Assembly: GCA_023213395.1 (NCBI GenBank)
Contig: CM041465.1
Location: 139,507,741-139,571,740 of the forward strand
DNA: 64,000 bases
Source of the DNA: Cycas panzhihuaensis
Taxonomy: Eukaryota; Cycadophyta
Direction: 5' to 3'
In this document: positions 10,936-23,145 of the stretch, piece after piece
How positions within the stretch are numbered: position 1 is the first letter of the stretch
How the letters are laid out: each line of letters begins with the position of its first letter
The notes under the pieces: generated by a model
Database searches by the model: none
What the model saw: the letters and a program-made list of their open reading frames with translations, nothing else
What the model was told of the DNA's origin: nothing
Program-made: the position numbers and the translations under genes

Positions 10936-12127
10936 TGTTACCTATTTATATTGACTCACTTTTATGCAAATAGGCTTTAGAAGATTGTTACGGTAGCTCT
11001 CTCTCTCTCCCTCTAGTGCTAACTTATAGGAACACGAGAGGAAGCACACCCTTCAACACTTATATAAGGGTTTGGAGCTACGGTGTATCTTGATAAGGTA
11101 AGCATCCACATCTTTTTATACTTATAATTTCTTTACTATTATATATCCTTCCTTTGTTGATCTTCATTTGTTATCCTTTTATTTGGGGCAGGTAAGTGGA
11201 TCCTCTTACTCTACTTCAAAGTAATAATGCGAGCATATGATGGGAGGATGAGGAGAGATAAAGAGGAGGGATGCTTCTAACCACCAACCAAATCCTGGTG
11301 AACTTCCTCCCCTTTTTCTCATCATTATTTTATTTTTTATTAGTATATCTCACTCTACTCCCTATTATGGAATCTCTTTCCCCCCTATTTTTAAAAGTTT
11401 TTAGGATGTATCATTATTTAAGGAGAAAATATGGGAATCAGAAAGGGTTTTAACATAATAGAGAATAGAGAAAAATTAATATATAAGAAGGAAAGTTAGT
11501 CTTCATTTTTTCCTTTTCTAAATAAAGGGATTGAAAGCAAGGATTTCATAGGGTTAAGGTGAGGGTTTTATATAGGAAAATATCTCTTACCTTTTCCCCC
11601 TTATCTCCCCTTTAATTACACTCTTTGTTTATTTTCTTTATTTGGTATGTATGCCTTTGCTTAGAAAAAAGAAAGAGAAAGAGTGTTAAAGCAAAGGAGA
11701 GTGGGGCTATTTACTTATTTTGTCTTTTTCTTTTTTACCTTTTCCTCTTGTTCTAACTAATCTAACAATGAATTCAAACCTTACCTTTCATTGTTCTACC
11801 AAGTGGGATTATGCCCATTTAGCCCCATCACCCTTCTCTCTCCTTTTCTCCTTTCTTGTCTACTATGTTGTTCCCTCAATAGGGAAGCTTACCTAATCAT
11901 AGTATTAAGGGGAAAGAGGGCACATCCCTATCCACTTATTCCTCTAAAACCTTAAATAAAAGGAAGAGGACCACACCCACATATCCCAAATCCATACCCA
12001 AGAGGTGCACAAGCACCCTACATGGGCCACCTAGGACTCCATTACACCCCATTCTAGGTCCCACACCCCAGGCCTAGTTCTTCTTAGTATTGGTTATCTT
12101 AGGTATCCCTAGTAGGAGTGATCTTAT

Positions 12128-12145
12128 TGGTGACCATACTGGGGA
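12128..12145 (+). promoter_or_regulatory. Element B primer-binding-site-like sequence
   Basis: TGGTGACCATACTGGGGA starts one base after the LTR end. It is not the initiator-Met type. The pattern TGGxGAC..xCTGGGGA resembles the tRNA-Arg-type sites reported for Tat-group elements such as RIRE2; the exact tRNA is inference. Confidence 0.55.
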
Positions 12146-12419
12146 CACATTGATTAGAATGCCTTACGTTTTCTTTGGCTTTATTTCACACCTTCTCCCT
12201 TGTATAGGGCATATTAGGGTATCATTTATAGATCCTTTATTGCCTCATTTCTTTTTTCTTCTCTCTACTTCTTTAAGTAGATTAGTTTACCTGCATATGC
12301 AACATTTCTTATATTGCTTACATGGCTTACCTCTAGTCAAAGTAGATCCTACTTATTCTCCTATTCCCTTATCTAACCGAAAGCCACCAATGGAGGGATA
12401 TCCTTTTGATTAAGCTAAT

Positions 12420-14200
12420 GACCCTTGTGCTTCAAATTGGCCTCATCTAGAGGCCCTTTCCTCTCAACATGATCCTACCCAAGCTGGTAAAGATCTTATT
12501 TATTACCATACCAAATCAGTTGAAGGTTATCAAGACCCTCAACCATTCCCTATGCACATCATAGGAATCTTTCAATTTAGGGACCCTGCTCCATACCCTA
12601 AGGGGGTCCTTACATCTTATCCTTCATATTCTAGTTATCGAGGAGAACTTTATACCTCCTATGACCAATCTGATACTCCTCATAGGGATGTGGTTGATGC
12701 CCTCAGGGAGTGCTTTGAAGTTGTTATCATGCAACCACCCCCTAAGTGGTTGCAATAGTTCCTCTAAACTTTGGCATCCCCATCTTCCATCACTCTCCCT
12801 CCTTCATCCCTTCCTTCTACTCCCTCTACCCTCTAAGAAGCAATGCCAATAGGGCATGTTCCTACATGTGTTTCTTTAGGGTAATTGATCATTTCAGGTA
12901 CACAAACCTCTTAAGAAAGGCTAAGCATACCTTCACTTCCAACTAACATACCCCAACCCATTACTATACCAACTCCTCTTTTTCCTTTAATCGTACCCCT
13001 TCCTCCATGCCATGTGGGATGAGGCATGGCTATCATCCATCCATAACCACAAATTATGATACTTTACTCCATGTTCTCCTGTGGTACACATATTAACCCT
13101 GGAGGCATGGAGGATCAAATCCCCTTCCCACATATAAAGTTAATCCCCTTCATCCCTATGGGATCGCCCATCCCCTTAGGGGTCCATATGATCAAAACCC
13201 CATTACATATCCTCCATTTTTTTAACCTTGTTCTATGCCTCACATAGGCTTTTCCTCATACATCCACACATATGCTCCCATGGGAGCATATACTCAACCC
13301 TTACCCTCTTATGCATCATGTCCCCGAAGTGTGGCAAGACCCTTTTGCTCACCTCCTCATTTGGTGTTTCTCCAATTGGGGGTTGTATACCCTTGTTCAT
13401 TGGGAGGGGTAGCCTATCCTCCTACTTCCTATGCCCCTTATCAATAAGGGCATCACCTTTATGATGCCCACCCTTATTTTCCATATGCTTAGGGTGGGCA
13501 TCCCTATGCTACATTCTCTTATACCCAGGTTGACTTATTAATCTAACCATGGCTCATCCCTTTGTTGATTACCAACCAACCCCATTATAAATTAAGGTAT
13601 TAAGGACCAACTTACCACCTCATCCTCCTAAGGTTCCTAAGTTTGATGGTACTTCCTCTCATGACCCAACCAAACATGTCAGGTTATTTACCATGGCATG
13701 CATTGATTATTTGGCCTATGATTACATCTTAATAAAGCCTTTTCCTAGGTCCCTCTAAGAAGGTGCCCTTATGTGGTTCTATCATCTTTTCACCCATTGT
13801 ATTTTAACTTTTTAATAGTTAGTTGATGAATTCATCAATTACTTTGATGTTAACTAGCCTTTTGAGAGTGGTGTTAAATCCATACTCTTACTTAAACAAG
13901 GCCCTGAGGAGCTAAACTATGACTTCATGCAGTAGTTCCATGATCTTTTTTATTCTTCTAAGGCTATGCTACTAGAAGAATTAAAGAAGGATCCTTTTAT
14001 CAATTCATTATACCCTAAGGTACACACTAAGGTCCTTAAGATGGAAGTGACCTCTTATGACTCTACCACCCCTAAATACTTGGCATTGGAAGCCATTAAG
14101 ATCCAAGCCAATCTTAAGAAGCTTCCAAAGTATTTGCAATGTTGTGAGGTGTTATATATCATTACATCAAAATGCCTATGGGTAATTTTGATAGGTTACT
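12420..14200 (+). pseudogene. Element B gag, decayed
   Basis: The region up to about 13550 is broken between frames and rich in Pro, Tyr and Ser (for example YPSYSSYRGELYTSYDQ near 12615-12670), as in the N-terminal part of Tat gag. From 13555 a clear gag core runs in one frame: PKVPKFDGTSSHDPTKHV, then PRSL..GALMWFYHL, then LLLKQGPEELNYDFM, to about 14160. About seven in-frame stops occur, several at positions where the family has Gln or Trp. The pattern FDGT...DP..H...F, PRSL.GAA..WF matches retrotransposon gag. No zinc knuckle is seen; the gene is cut short before the LTR at 14398. Confidence 0.8.
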
Positions 14201-14242
14201 AACAAGGCACATGGAGATGCACATAGTGTGACCTTTATCCAA

Positions 14243-14330
14243 GCAAGGGGTATGCATCTAGCTACCCAACCTACCTCCTTTTTTTCCCTTTTTTATGGCA
14301 AGGGGTATATACTTAGCTACCCAACCTACA
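14243..14330. repeat. Short direct repeat
   Basis: GCAAGGGGTAT..A(C/T)TTAGCTACCCAACCTAC-like sequence occurs twice, about 53 bases apart, separated by a T-rich run. Confidence 0.6.
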
Positions 14331-14383
14331 TTCATGACAATAGTAGGTACTATATCGGTAGTAAGAGTGGAACCTAACCCTCG

Positions 14384-14395
14384 GTTATGATACCA
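14384..14395 (-). promoter_or_regulatory. Primer-binding site of copia LTR D
   Basis: The minus strand reads TGGTATCATAAC, close to the initiator-Met type. The LTR starts two bases to the right. Confidence 0.6.
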
Positions 14396-14397
14396 CT

Positions 14398-14695
14398 TGT
14401 TGGGTGAAGGATCTAGTGCCACAATCTACTACACTAAAGTAATGGTACATAATAAGGGCAAAATGGAGAGAACAATATTGAGAGAAAAAGTGAGGTGAAA
14501 ATTATAACTCTCTCTTTCATATTCAGTCTTATATATTAGAGGATGTGTATTAGGGTTTCCAAAGGAGTTTTCCACCTACTGATATGATCTCAAAATTACA
14601 TTTAAATATAAATAAAATTATATTTAATTATGTGAATTAGCTAACCTAAAGTCACTTATAATTAATCTATTGACCTTGATACATTAGCTTCCATC
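14398..14695 (-). repeat. LTR D, minus orientation, inside element B
   Basis: Bounded by TGTTGGGTGAAGG and CTTCCATCA on the plus strand, about 298 bases. Its right half resembles the LTR of element C (GGTTTCC/GGATTTTT, AATATGAxCT.AAATTACAT, AAGTCACTTA, TTGATACATTA). It sits between B gag and B reverse transcriptase, so B lost its protease and early polymerase here. No second copy is visible; it is probably a remnant of an earlier insertion. Confidence 0.6.
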
Positions 14696-14739
14696 ACTCT
14701 TATCCTCTATAAATTAAATCATTAATCAAATTATTGGTT

Positions 14740-15110
14740 TTAAAGTGATGTCCTTAATGGATGACTTCTTCATCTATAACCAAATTTAAATATCCCCCAA
14801 GGACTATCCCAAGATGACTTTTACCACCCTTTGGGGAACCTTTGCTTATAAAGCCATGCCATTTGGCCTAAGAATGTTGATGCCACCTATTAGAGGGCCA
14901 TGCATTTTATTTTTCACAACCTCATAAATAAGATTTTTGAAGTATTTATGGATGACTTAATGGGCCTTTCTTAGAGAAGGGTTGATTACCCTGTAGACCT
15001 TATAATGATTTTTGCCAGGTGCTACAAATACCATGTTAGCTTGAACCCATTTAAATATGTTTTTAGGGTAATGACTAGTAAACTCTTAAGGTTCCTTATC
15101 TCTAAACAAG
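14740..15110 (+). pseudogene. Element B reverse transcriptase, first part, cut by element C
   Basis: YNQI..ISPKD (about 14785-14810) and KMTFTTLWGTFAYKAMPFGL (about 14815-14875) are the palm region of a Tat-type reverse transcriptase. A frameshift follows. FEVFMDDLMG (about 14935-14965) is the catalytic box, with Phe-Met-Asp-Asp for the usual Tyr-Val-Asp-Asp, so both catalytic aspartates remain. LNPFKYVF and LLRFLISKQ follow up to 15110, where element C begins. The family continues with GIE.DPxKI, which is found at 22501 on the far side of C. Confidence 0.85.
15106..15110. repeat. Target-site duplication of element C, left copy
   Basis: ACAAG. The right copy at 22496-22500 is ATAAG, one C-to-T change. 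With these edges B's frame resumes correctly. Confidence 0.6.
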
Positions 15111-15423
15111 TAATGAAAGGATTGATCAAGGGAATAAATCACTCATGCATACAATGGCAATAGAGAATAAATAAGAGATGAAAATAAGATATGAGAGCAA
15201 GGATTGGAGGTGAGAATGAATAAATTGACTCTTTCCTTAAGATTTCACCTTTTATTATTGAGGATGAGTATTAGAGTTAGGATTTTTTTGCCTAATAATA
15301 TGAACCTAAAATTACATCCAAATGCATATAAAGCATATTTCACTAAAAGACTAATGCTAACAATATACCCTAAGGTCACTTAATTAATCTACATAAATGA
15401 CCTTGATATATTAACCTCTTTCA
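15111..15423 (-). repeat. Element C 3' LTR
   Basis: Matches 22177-22495, for example AATAAATCACTCA, TTTTATTATTGAGG and AACAATATACCCTAAGGTCA. It ends CTTTCA just before the pyrimidine run at 15424. Confidence 0.9.
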
Positions 15424-15434
15424 ATCCCCCCCTT
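15424..15434 (-). promoter_or_regulatory. Element C polypurine tract
   Basis: The minus strand reads AAGGGGGGGGAT immediately before the LTR, the expected plus-strand priming tract. Confidence 0.7.
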
Positions 15435-15889
15435 AATAGTGGAAGGTTATTTTGAGGAAATCTATTCTATGAGGTCTTTATTTGAGCCTCATTATCATAT
15501 TAAAATTCTAAATGACACTTTTGTAGGAAAACCCTTATGAAGAATAAAAACCCATGGACTTTCTAAGATCTATAGTCCCTTTTATAAATTAAAATGGTTA
15601 AGGTGGTTCTTAATATAGCCTAATAGCTAAGCAACTTAAATGTATAACTTGATCTACTAAGTCTCCATATACAATTTGGTCATCCCCTATGCCCTTTAAG
15701 GTTTTCACAGGTTCTAATTTTCTAAAACTAGTATAACTCTTATCTTTCTATGCCCACATGGGATTTTTATAAAGATGATAGAGTAAAGGCTTACTTTTAT
15801 TCTTCCAAACCTACAAGGGGTTTTCATAAATAGAATAGAATATGATGATCCTATTGCTATCTTCTTTGATTAGTCAAAAACAGAGACCC

Positions 15890-17330
15890 TAAGGCTGATC
15901 TACTTTCAAAACTATTCAAACTTTACCTTTTATAGTAGTTTAGTAAAGATATCAATCGCTTAATCTATTGTGGGATTGTATTCCAGTTGAATTGTGCCAT
16001 CATAAACTAGTTCTCTAATCTTGTAGACTTTCATACTTGTGTATTTGGCTTGATCATGAAATATAATATTTTTTTCCATATGGATTACTGACTAATTATT
16101 TAAACCGAGGCTGGTAGGACTTGTTTGGGTGATATCCAATATTTCTAATAATTTTCTAAGCCATATCACGTCTTTACTAGTCTCAAAAGAAATAATGTAT
16201 TCAACTTCAGTTATTGAATTAATAACTATCTCATGTCATATGGATCTCCATGATATTGGTGTTATTCTAAGAAACGTTACATACCCAGATGTAGATCTTC
16301 CTATATCTTTATCTTCTATAAAGTTTGAGTCTGTATATGTAGAAAATTTAAATTCATTATTAGATTCATATAACAACTTGAAATGTAGCTTTCTAATGAT
16401 TCTGCTTGGGATTTATCATGAATCATGTAAGAATGCTAACAGAGTGTGTAATATATAACCTTGTATTAATAATGTAGATGAGACTACCTACAAGTTTCTT
16501 ATAAAGTATTACATCTACCTCCCTAGTGTCACCATCAATTGAGAGTTTGGTATTAGGGTCTATAAGTATAGCCACTAATCAAGCATCTTCTAACTAAAAC
16601 TTGGTTAGAAGATTGTTGATATATTTTTTTTGGGAGAGAAAAAATTTTTCATTCTTTTATGTTACTTAAATTCCCAAGTAATATTTCATCAATTTAAGGT
16701 TAGATAATTTGAACATTTTGCTAAGTTCCTTTTTTAACTGGCTTATTGTCTATTTACTATTACCTGTTACTAGTATGTCATCTCTAAAGATTATGAGATA
16801 TAAGTGACTTTATCTTTTTACCACTTGATGAATAGTATTGTATCAATATCTTGGTAGTCACAAACCTCATATCTAAGTTACCTCATTCTTTTAAACAACT
16901 TAGCAAACCAAGCACAAGGGACTTGTTTAAGGTTGTATAAGGATTTTCTGAGCTTGCAAACCTTATGCTCTTAACCTTTAATCTTGTATCTTTAATATCA
17001 AGCTAGTGGACTTTTTAACCTTGTTGAGTAGCCAAGGCCATAAGAGTTCTAATTGTAAGCCACTAGGTTATAGGTGCAAAGACTTTAGTGTAGTTGATAC
17101 CTTCCCTTTGTGTGAATCCTTTAGCTACAAACCTTGCCTTATATTTTTCAAGGGTGGCGTCTAATCTATATTTATTTTTGAATACCCATTTATTTTAAAC
17201 TACCTTTCTACCAAGTGGTAGATCAACGAGCTTCTATGTATCTTTTTTTATAAGAGATTGGTATTATTTATTTATTACATTTCTCTAAACTATATGTTTC
17301 GTAGCTTCCTAGTATGAGAGGGGATCTTTA
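15890..17330 (-). pseudogene. Element C reverse transcriptase and RNase H, decayed
   Basis: On the minus strand the reverse transcriptase begins near 17330 with NKWVFKNKYRLDATLEKYKA and RFVAKGFTQREGINYTKVFA. Its catalytic box near 16790 reads FRDDILVTGNS, where the family has YVDD, so the first residues have changed but both aspartates remain. KLMKYYLGI follows. RNase H (about 16450-15890) shows YTDSNFIEDKDIGRSTSGYV, SITEVEYI and AIDIFTKLL near the end of pol. Stops and frameshifts are frequent. The 109-codon plus-strand open frame at 16129-16458 is its antisense shadow. Confidence 0.88.
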
Positions 17331-17559
17331 TTAAGAGTAAGGTGTAATTCTATTTATTCAAGTTTAGTATATAATGATTCTTGCATCCGTGTTCTATGGG
17401 TACTTCGAGTGCTAGTTTTTCCCACTTCATCTGGTCATATGTCCTTATAAAGTTGGCAAGCTTCATGAGATCCTTGAGTTAGGAATGAGGTCCTAATTTT
17501 CTCAACTTCTTGGTTCTCATTTTATTCATTAAAATGATCATTTTATGAGGAGGATGTTT

Positions 17560-18800
17560 ATGTGCCTGGGGAAGATGGCCCTTCTACCACTATTTTACCT
17601 TTATCAATTGAAGGTGGAGAGGATGATTCTTCTATAATAGCTTTGCCTTTATCAACTCTCATATCTTCAAAGGATGGTGTTAGATGTACACTCATTGATT
17701 CAAAGTCAACTTATATCTTCTAAGGCTTTATTATCAACTTCTAATATTTAGACTAATTTATATATGCCCCCCGTCCTCCCCCTCCCTAAAATTTTAGAAT
17801 CCAGATATCATACTTAATAATATTATTGTAGTGGTGTGAGGGTATTTTGGAGTATATTCTAAGTAGTTGATCCTCTGTCTCCATAAAAATGACATCTCTG
17901 GTCATTATAAATTTTTATTGTGAAAGCAAAAATACCTTATAACCTTTCTTGTACATAGGGTATCCAACAAATATGCCTTTAAGTTCCATTGACTGGAGTT
18001 TATTTCTATCTACATCTAAAATGTGGGCATAGTATGTAAAGCCAAAAATTTTATAGTGAATAATGGGAGCTTATCCTGACCACTTTTCATTAGGTAATTA
18101 TCCTTTATTTGATGGGTTAACAACATTGATACAATAAAATGTTGTCTAGATAACTTCTTCTCATAATTAGGCAAGTACATTTTTGTGTACCAACATAGAT
18201 CGATCCATGTTCATGATTATCCTGTTCATGCACTTGGCAATTTCATTTTGCTATGGGGTATTTGCTACTGTTGTTTGATGTTTAATGTTATTATCTCGAA
18301 GGTAACTTTCAAACTTATGTAAGGTATTTTCGCCACCATTATTAGTTCAAAGATATATGAGTTGATAACTTAACTCTTTTTTATTATAGGCTTTAAATTC
18401 TTTAAATATATAGAAGGCTTCATCTTTCTTATGTAGAAAAGCTACCCATACTTTCCTGGTAAAATAATCAATGAAAGGGATGTAATATAACTTGCCCTTC
18501 AGTGAATGAATGGGCATTGGTCTGAATAGATCAGAGTATACTAATTATAATGGATGACTCAATTTCTATTAACTTTTGAGAAAGGGTTATTAATGAGATT
18601 TGGCAATAATACAAGCTTCACATTTGAAGGACTTGAAGGAGAACTTTGGAAGACTTGGAAGAGTGTTATAAAGATCTTTAAGTTTATCGGTGTAAACACA
18701 GCATATACAAGTATGTCAAAGAGATTCTAGTGACAATATTTGGTGGGTCAAGATGGTGTTGAATATAAATTCTTCATCAGCACAAGGGCTTTGGGAAGAA
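17560..18800 (-). pseudogene. Element C integrase, decayed
   Basis: The zinc-finger end CEACIIAKSH lies near 18600. LVYSDLFRPMPIHSLKGKLY and FIDYFTRKVWVAFLHKKDEA (about 18530-18420) are the start of the copia integrase core, keeping the first catalytic Asp. The C-terminal tether (about 18090-17830) reads KIFGFTYYAH, LKGIFVGYP and RDVIF, a usual copia pattern. The enzyme would insert the cDNA in the nucleus; this copy is interrupted by stops. Confidence 0.85.
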
Positions 18801-19399
18801 TATGCTTCAGAAGATGGAGAGTTATTTAGTCGAAAGAGTTTGTTAGTGAGATATTCAATCAAAACTACTTAATTAGTTAGAGGGTGAATAACATAGAGAG
18901 TCTAGTCATTTATAGTTACACTTAGATTAAATCAATGAGAGATAAGTGTGGATAAGAAGAGCAAGTTTTATTTGAGATTGGGTATGTATAGGACATCAAG
19001 TAATGTAAAATCTCTTAAGCTTAGGAGTTTTAGATAAATGTTACCAATTCTTTCAACAGGTTATTGTGATTTATCATCTATGTAAATAAATCCTTGAACA
19101 TTTGAATCAAATATTTGATATAAACTGTAATTATATATTATATGTTGAGTTTCTCCAGTGTTTATGATCCACTGTCCATTGATTAAAGTAACATTATTTA
19201 CAATTACAATAGTACTTGACATTGATGAAGGGAATTCACAAGTGATATATCCACATCAAGCTTCAAAGTATCTTTGTGGTTGGTCAATAGCATTTGATTT
19301 TGAAGATCCTTCAATTCTTTAAAAATGAGCTTAAGTAAAACCTTTACTACTAAATGATTCTTCACAAGTTTATTCAACATTATCAACTCCATATTTTAG

Positions 19400-20380
19400 T
19401 TGGAACTTGGCCAACTTATAAGTGGTAGTTCTATAGTCTTTTGCAAAGTGCCCTTTATGGTTATACCAATAACATATAATAGTCTGATTGTTAGTCCCTA
19501 AAGAGGTACTGACTTGGCCTAACTATCTTATTTTTTGTTGAGGTGGCCCTTGGCCTTGAGACTATCAAGGTTATGACTGAGGGTTTAGTTGACCCTATAG
19601 ATGATTTCCCATATTTCTTCCTCTTCCTCTTATTTAGTTGTTTCCTCTGCCATGAGAGGGACCTTGATTCTTTGTATAGCAAGCTCCTTCTTCAACCTCA
19701 AAGGCTGCATCTAGAAGACAGTCATAGGCTACAAGGTTGGTATCAAAGGTCTTGTCAAATTCTATAAACTTCTGAACAAGTGCTTTAAAGTTGAGTGTAT
19801 TGAATGTTCCACTACATTGAATACTTCCAAGTAAGTTTTTAAAATCATGGACATATAGACATGATTGGATCAAGAATATCTAATTTATACATTAGGTCTT
19901 AAAATCTTTGCTAATTACCTATTTTATTGGTTGAAGGAGATTTATTATCTCATGAGCTCATCCCTTCTGCATTTTTAATTTATTTATTTTTAGAACAAGA
20001 TGGACAAATTCTAAGTTTGACTTGGTATCAAAGTTCTTCTTGAGAACTTCAAGGACCTTCCAAGCTATATCATGTTACTCTTTATCAATCAAGTTGTACA
20101 AGGAGTGATCAGTAACTAACAAAATTTCTATATAAATCTTTTCATCATTTATCTCCTATTATAGTTTAGTTGTGACATATATACGAGTTATTAGAGTGGT
20201 TATATTAGAAGCAGGTATTATAGCTATTGTAGGCATGATGGTGTAAGCTGCAAGTGGGATCCCCAAAGGCCTTTATACTTTACAGCATTTTTAGCTCCAT
20301 TGTACCATAAATCTTAATTTTCTTTGCCTTTCAATATGTAGTTGACATTTTGCTTGAATTAAGATGACATGGTTATGATG
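19400..20380 (-). pseudogene. Element C gag, decayed
   Basis: The region begins near 20370 with a KLKQNVNYILKGKENEDLWY-like stretch. It includes FIEFDKTFDTNLVAYDCLLD and a Gly/Arg/Gln-rich tract (SHGRGNNQIRGRGR) near 19640, then a zinc knuckle near 19470 reading CYWYNHKGHFAKDY. Two of its cysteines have become Tyr, as G-to-A change gives, while the GH core remains. The order knuckle then integrase fits copia. Plus-strand open frames here (19543-19767) are shadows. Confidence 0.75.
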
Positions 20381-22176
20381 ATGAAGTAGAAGAGATGATA
20401 AAAGTATGTGCCATTAGCACATGTGGCTAGTACACCTGGTATAACAGGGATACAAAAATAAATTCTATGATGAGTATAAGTAATAATACAAGAATAAGGC
20501 CTAATATAGAGTTGTCAAAGAGTGGTGATGTGTCATACCACTAATCTCTAGCTTATATCCAAATGTAGTTGAGGTTTCGATGCCTAGGGCTTCTAGTATA
20601 TGATTAGGGCCTTCACCTATGATACCCACATCTATACTTGGTGATGAAATTCAAGTCCCAATAGAGCCTAGGTACTCCCAATCCTCACCCAATTCACTAG
20701 TGAGCAGTTATATGCCTCCTTTGAAGATTTAAGTAGTACATGCATATCCCATGACTATGACGAATATTAGACCGAGTTGATTTTAATCTTATATTAAGGT
20801 TATAGTTATCCCAACTGGTTATTAAGATAATCCCTAATGGGAGCCTATAGATATGGCTAACCTATCACTCCACTAGTATTCTAGTTAATACTAGACCCAA
20901 TATGAAACTCACACCTCCCTTAGGGCCCAGACTTTGACCAACCATGGTCTATTTTAACCAAGGCAAGTGTACACACAAATCAAGAACTAGCGATATAAGT
21001 CAAATATAATGGGTTTAATTTATATAATATGCAAATATATTTATGTTTATGTTACTAAAAATAATTACTAATGTGTTGATACTTACTTTTATATATCCTT
21101 TATATTGCTCTTCATGTACTTGAATAAATATGAAAAGATGCTAAAGTATAAATACCATATTTTACTATGATCTAGGTGTTTTATTATTACAATGAATATT
21201 TTTTTTCTTTTTCTATTTGAAAAAACCCTTTTGTTTTGTTAAGAAAAGAGAAAAAGCAAAAAACTTAACAATTTACTTCTAAACTTATATTTTGACTAAA
21301 AGAGAAAGTATTAGAAGAAACAAGAGAAGTCTGAATCTTCTATCAGAATCTTTTATATGACTATGTAACCGTACGAAATAGTTAAAACATTTGGCTCAAA
21401 ACTCCACTCTCCTAGATGATAGATCTTACTGTGGTAAGTCAAAAATTTTTCTGAGGAAACTTCTAAAAATGAGTAGAAATAGCCCAAAACTCGTTGAAAC
21501 TCCAATGAGACTTTCCTTAGCAAAAATATAAATTTTAAAGAAATGTCTCTCTCTGATGCATCAAATTTGATAAAACTTGATTTATTGGATTCCTTGAGGC
21601 TAGATCTACTAAATCCCTTAATAAATTTTCACATGTATTAAAAATTTTAAGAAAATTTCTCAAAAAAATAGTCAGATTAGGGCTAACTGAACTTCTATTT
21701 TTTGAGGCTGATCTAAGCAAAATTTAGAGATAGTGTAGAAGACAAAAATGTTTGTCTTACTTAGGCATTCCTCCTTACAAATTTTTAGTAGAAATGAATG
21801 ACTTTTAATTTTCACCTATCATAGAGCTGAATAACCCTTTTATAACTGATAATTAATTTATAATAAAAAATCAATAGAATCTTCCTTAATAAAATATAAA
21901 ATTATCTATAAATATTAATAGAAAAGTTTTTCTTAAGAGCCTATAGTAAGGATACCTTCTTATGGCTAATAGTTTTGATCCTTAATACATTTGCAAATAA
22001 ATAGAGGATATTGAAATATGCTATAAATGAAATACAAGCTTTACATGATAAGAAAGCTCTTAAAATTTTGAAAATAATGAGTGCACTCTCAATACTTCAC
22101 ATTAAAGTTGAAGGAGAGATAAAATGACTCCATACAAATAGAATGGAGTGAATATATTCCCTTCTAGCTTTAATAT
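20381..22176. other. Element C leader, nothing recognised
   Basis: About 1.8 kb between gag and the 5' LTR, long for a copia leader. It is AT-rich and I see no sustained frame. The small minus-strand frame at 21535-21720 has no motif. Confidence 0.4.
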
Positions 22177-22495
22177 TGCATGAAGGGAGGATGGATCTAG
22201 AAAATAAATCACTCACATATATACAATGTCAATGGAGAATGAAGAAGAGATAAAAACAAGATATGAGAGCAAATCTTAAAGGTGAGAATGAATAAATTAA
22301 CTCCTTCCTTGATATTTCTTCTTTTATTATTGAGGGTAAGTATTAGGGTTAGGATTTTTCCACCTAATAATATGAACTTGAAATTACATCTAAATGCACA
22401 TAAAGTGTATTTCACTAAGAGACTAATGTTAACAATATACCCTAAGGTCACTTAATTAATCTAGACAAATAAACTTGATAAATTAACCTCTTTCA
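22177..22495 (-). repeat. Element C 5' LTR
   Basis: Starts TGCATGAAGG and ends CTTTCA on the plus strand, matching the left copy at 15111-15423. The degraded primer site lies just to its left. Confidence 0.88.
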
Positions 22496-22500
22496 ATAAG

Positions 22501-23145
22501 GAATCTAAGTTGACCTTGACAAAGTTAAGGCCATTGTTGACATGCCACCTCCAAAGACACAATGGCAAATTAAATTGTTCTTAGGGTAATTAGGTTTCTT
22601 GAGGTATTTCTTAGTAGATTTTTCCATTAATACCAAACCTTTAACCAACCTACTAAAGAAATAGACCCTTTTTGTTTGGTCTTCTGGGACTGAAGAGGCC
22701 TTCTAAGAGATTAAGAGAGCTTTTATTTTAGCTTTAATCTTGGCCCTTCCTCTTTTTCATCATCCCTTTATATGTTATACTTTAATGACTGATGAATCTA
22801 TGGGTGTCATGCTAGCCTAGTAGGACAACTCCAAAACAGAAAGAGTTATCTATTTCATTAGTCGTACCTTAGTAATGGCAGAATTAAACTATCCCATGAT
22901 AGAGAAAGAATGCTCAGCCTTAGTTTATGCCATCAAGAATCTTAGGAATTACCTCTTAGGTAATACCACCCATGTGATAGTCCAATCAAACCCCCTGAGA
23001 TACCTTATGACATTATCCAACTTTATAGGAAGGATGGGCAAATGGGTCATCCTCCTCCAAGAGTATGACCTCAAAATCATTAACTACAAATCTAAAAAAG
23101 ATATGGTAATCACAAAGCAACTAGTAGATGCTTCAATTCCTAGTG
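22501..23145 (+). pseudogene. Element B reverse transcriptase end and RNase H, after element C
   Basis: The frame resumes with VDLDKVKAIVDMPPPKTQ, then LGFLRYFLVDFS, which is the reverse transcriptase thumb. RNase H follows: YTLMTDESMGVMLA, VIYFISRTLVMAELNYPMIE, KECSALVYAIKNLRNYLLG, NPLRYLMTLSNFIGRMGKWV and LLQEYDLKI. The block ending 'GRMGKW...L.E.D' is typical of Tat elements. Only about four stops interrupt 210 codons. The 99-codon stretch 22875-23174 is the longest open part of B. Confidence 0.9.

Larger units (their letters stand above)
9569..12126 (+). repeat. Element B 5' LTR (about 2.56 kb)
   Basis: Aligns with 24935-27451 across its length, including the GATAATGACTAGGA, GGTTTCTCCATATTAT, GTATCATTATTTAAGGAG and CATTACACCCCATTCTA blocks. 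It ends GATCTTA where the 3' copy has GATCTCA. It carries a 24-base palindrome (10033-10056), a TATA box (10333) and a (TA)n run (10876-10932) where the 3' copy has (CA)n. Confidence 0.92.
15111..22495 (-). mobile_element. Element C: Ty1/copia retrotransposon nested in B
   Basis: A 7.4-kb minus-strand copia element with LTRs at 15111-15423 and 22177-22495. A purine tract (complement CCCCCCCCTT) lies inside the left LTR, and an initiator-Met-type primer site, worn by transitions to TATTAAAGC, lies inside the right LTR. The right-to-left order is leader, gag, integrase, reverse transcriptase, RNase H, the copia order. All coding parts carry stops. Confidence 0.9.

Noticed and set aside
11271-11453. 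Similar small frames in both LTRs of B (also 26609-26809) sharing FRMYHYLRRKY
   Set aside because: The similarity follows from the LTRs being copies of one another. The rest of the frames is not conserved, so coding is unlikely.
16129-16458. 109-codon plus-strand open frame
   Set aside because: It is the antisense of the element C RNase H, whose motifs are clear on the minus strand.
19739-20045. TGGTATCAAAG words on the plus strand resembling primer-binding sites
   Set aside because: They fall inside the element C gag frame (minus-strand FDT codons) and have no LTR end beside them.
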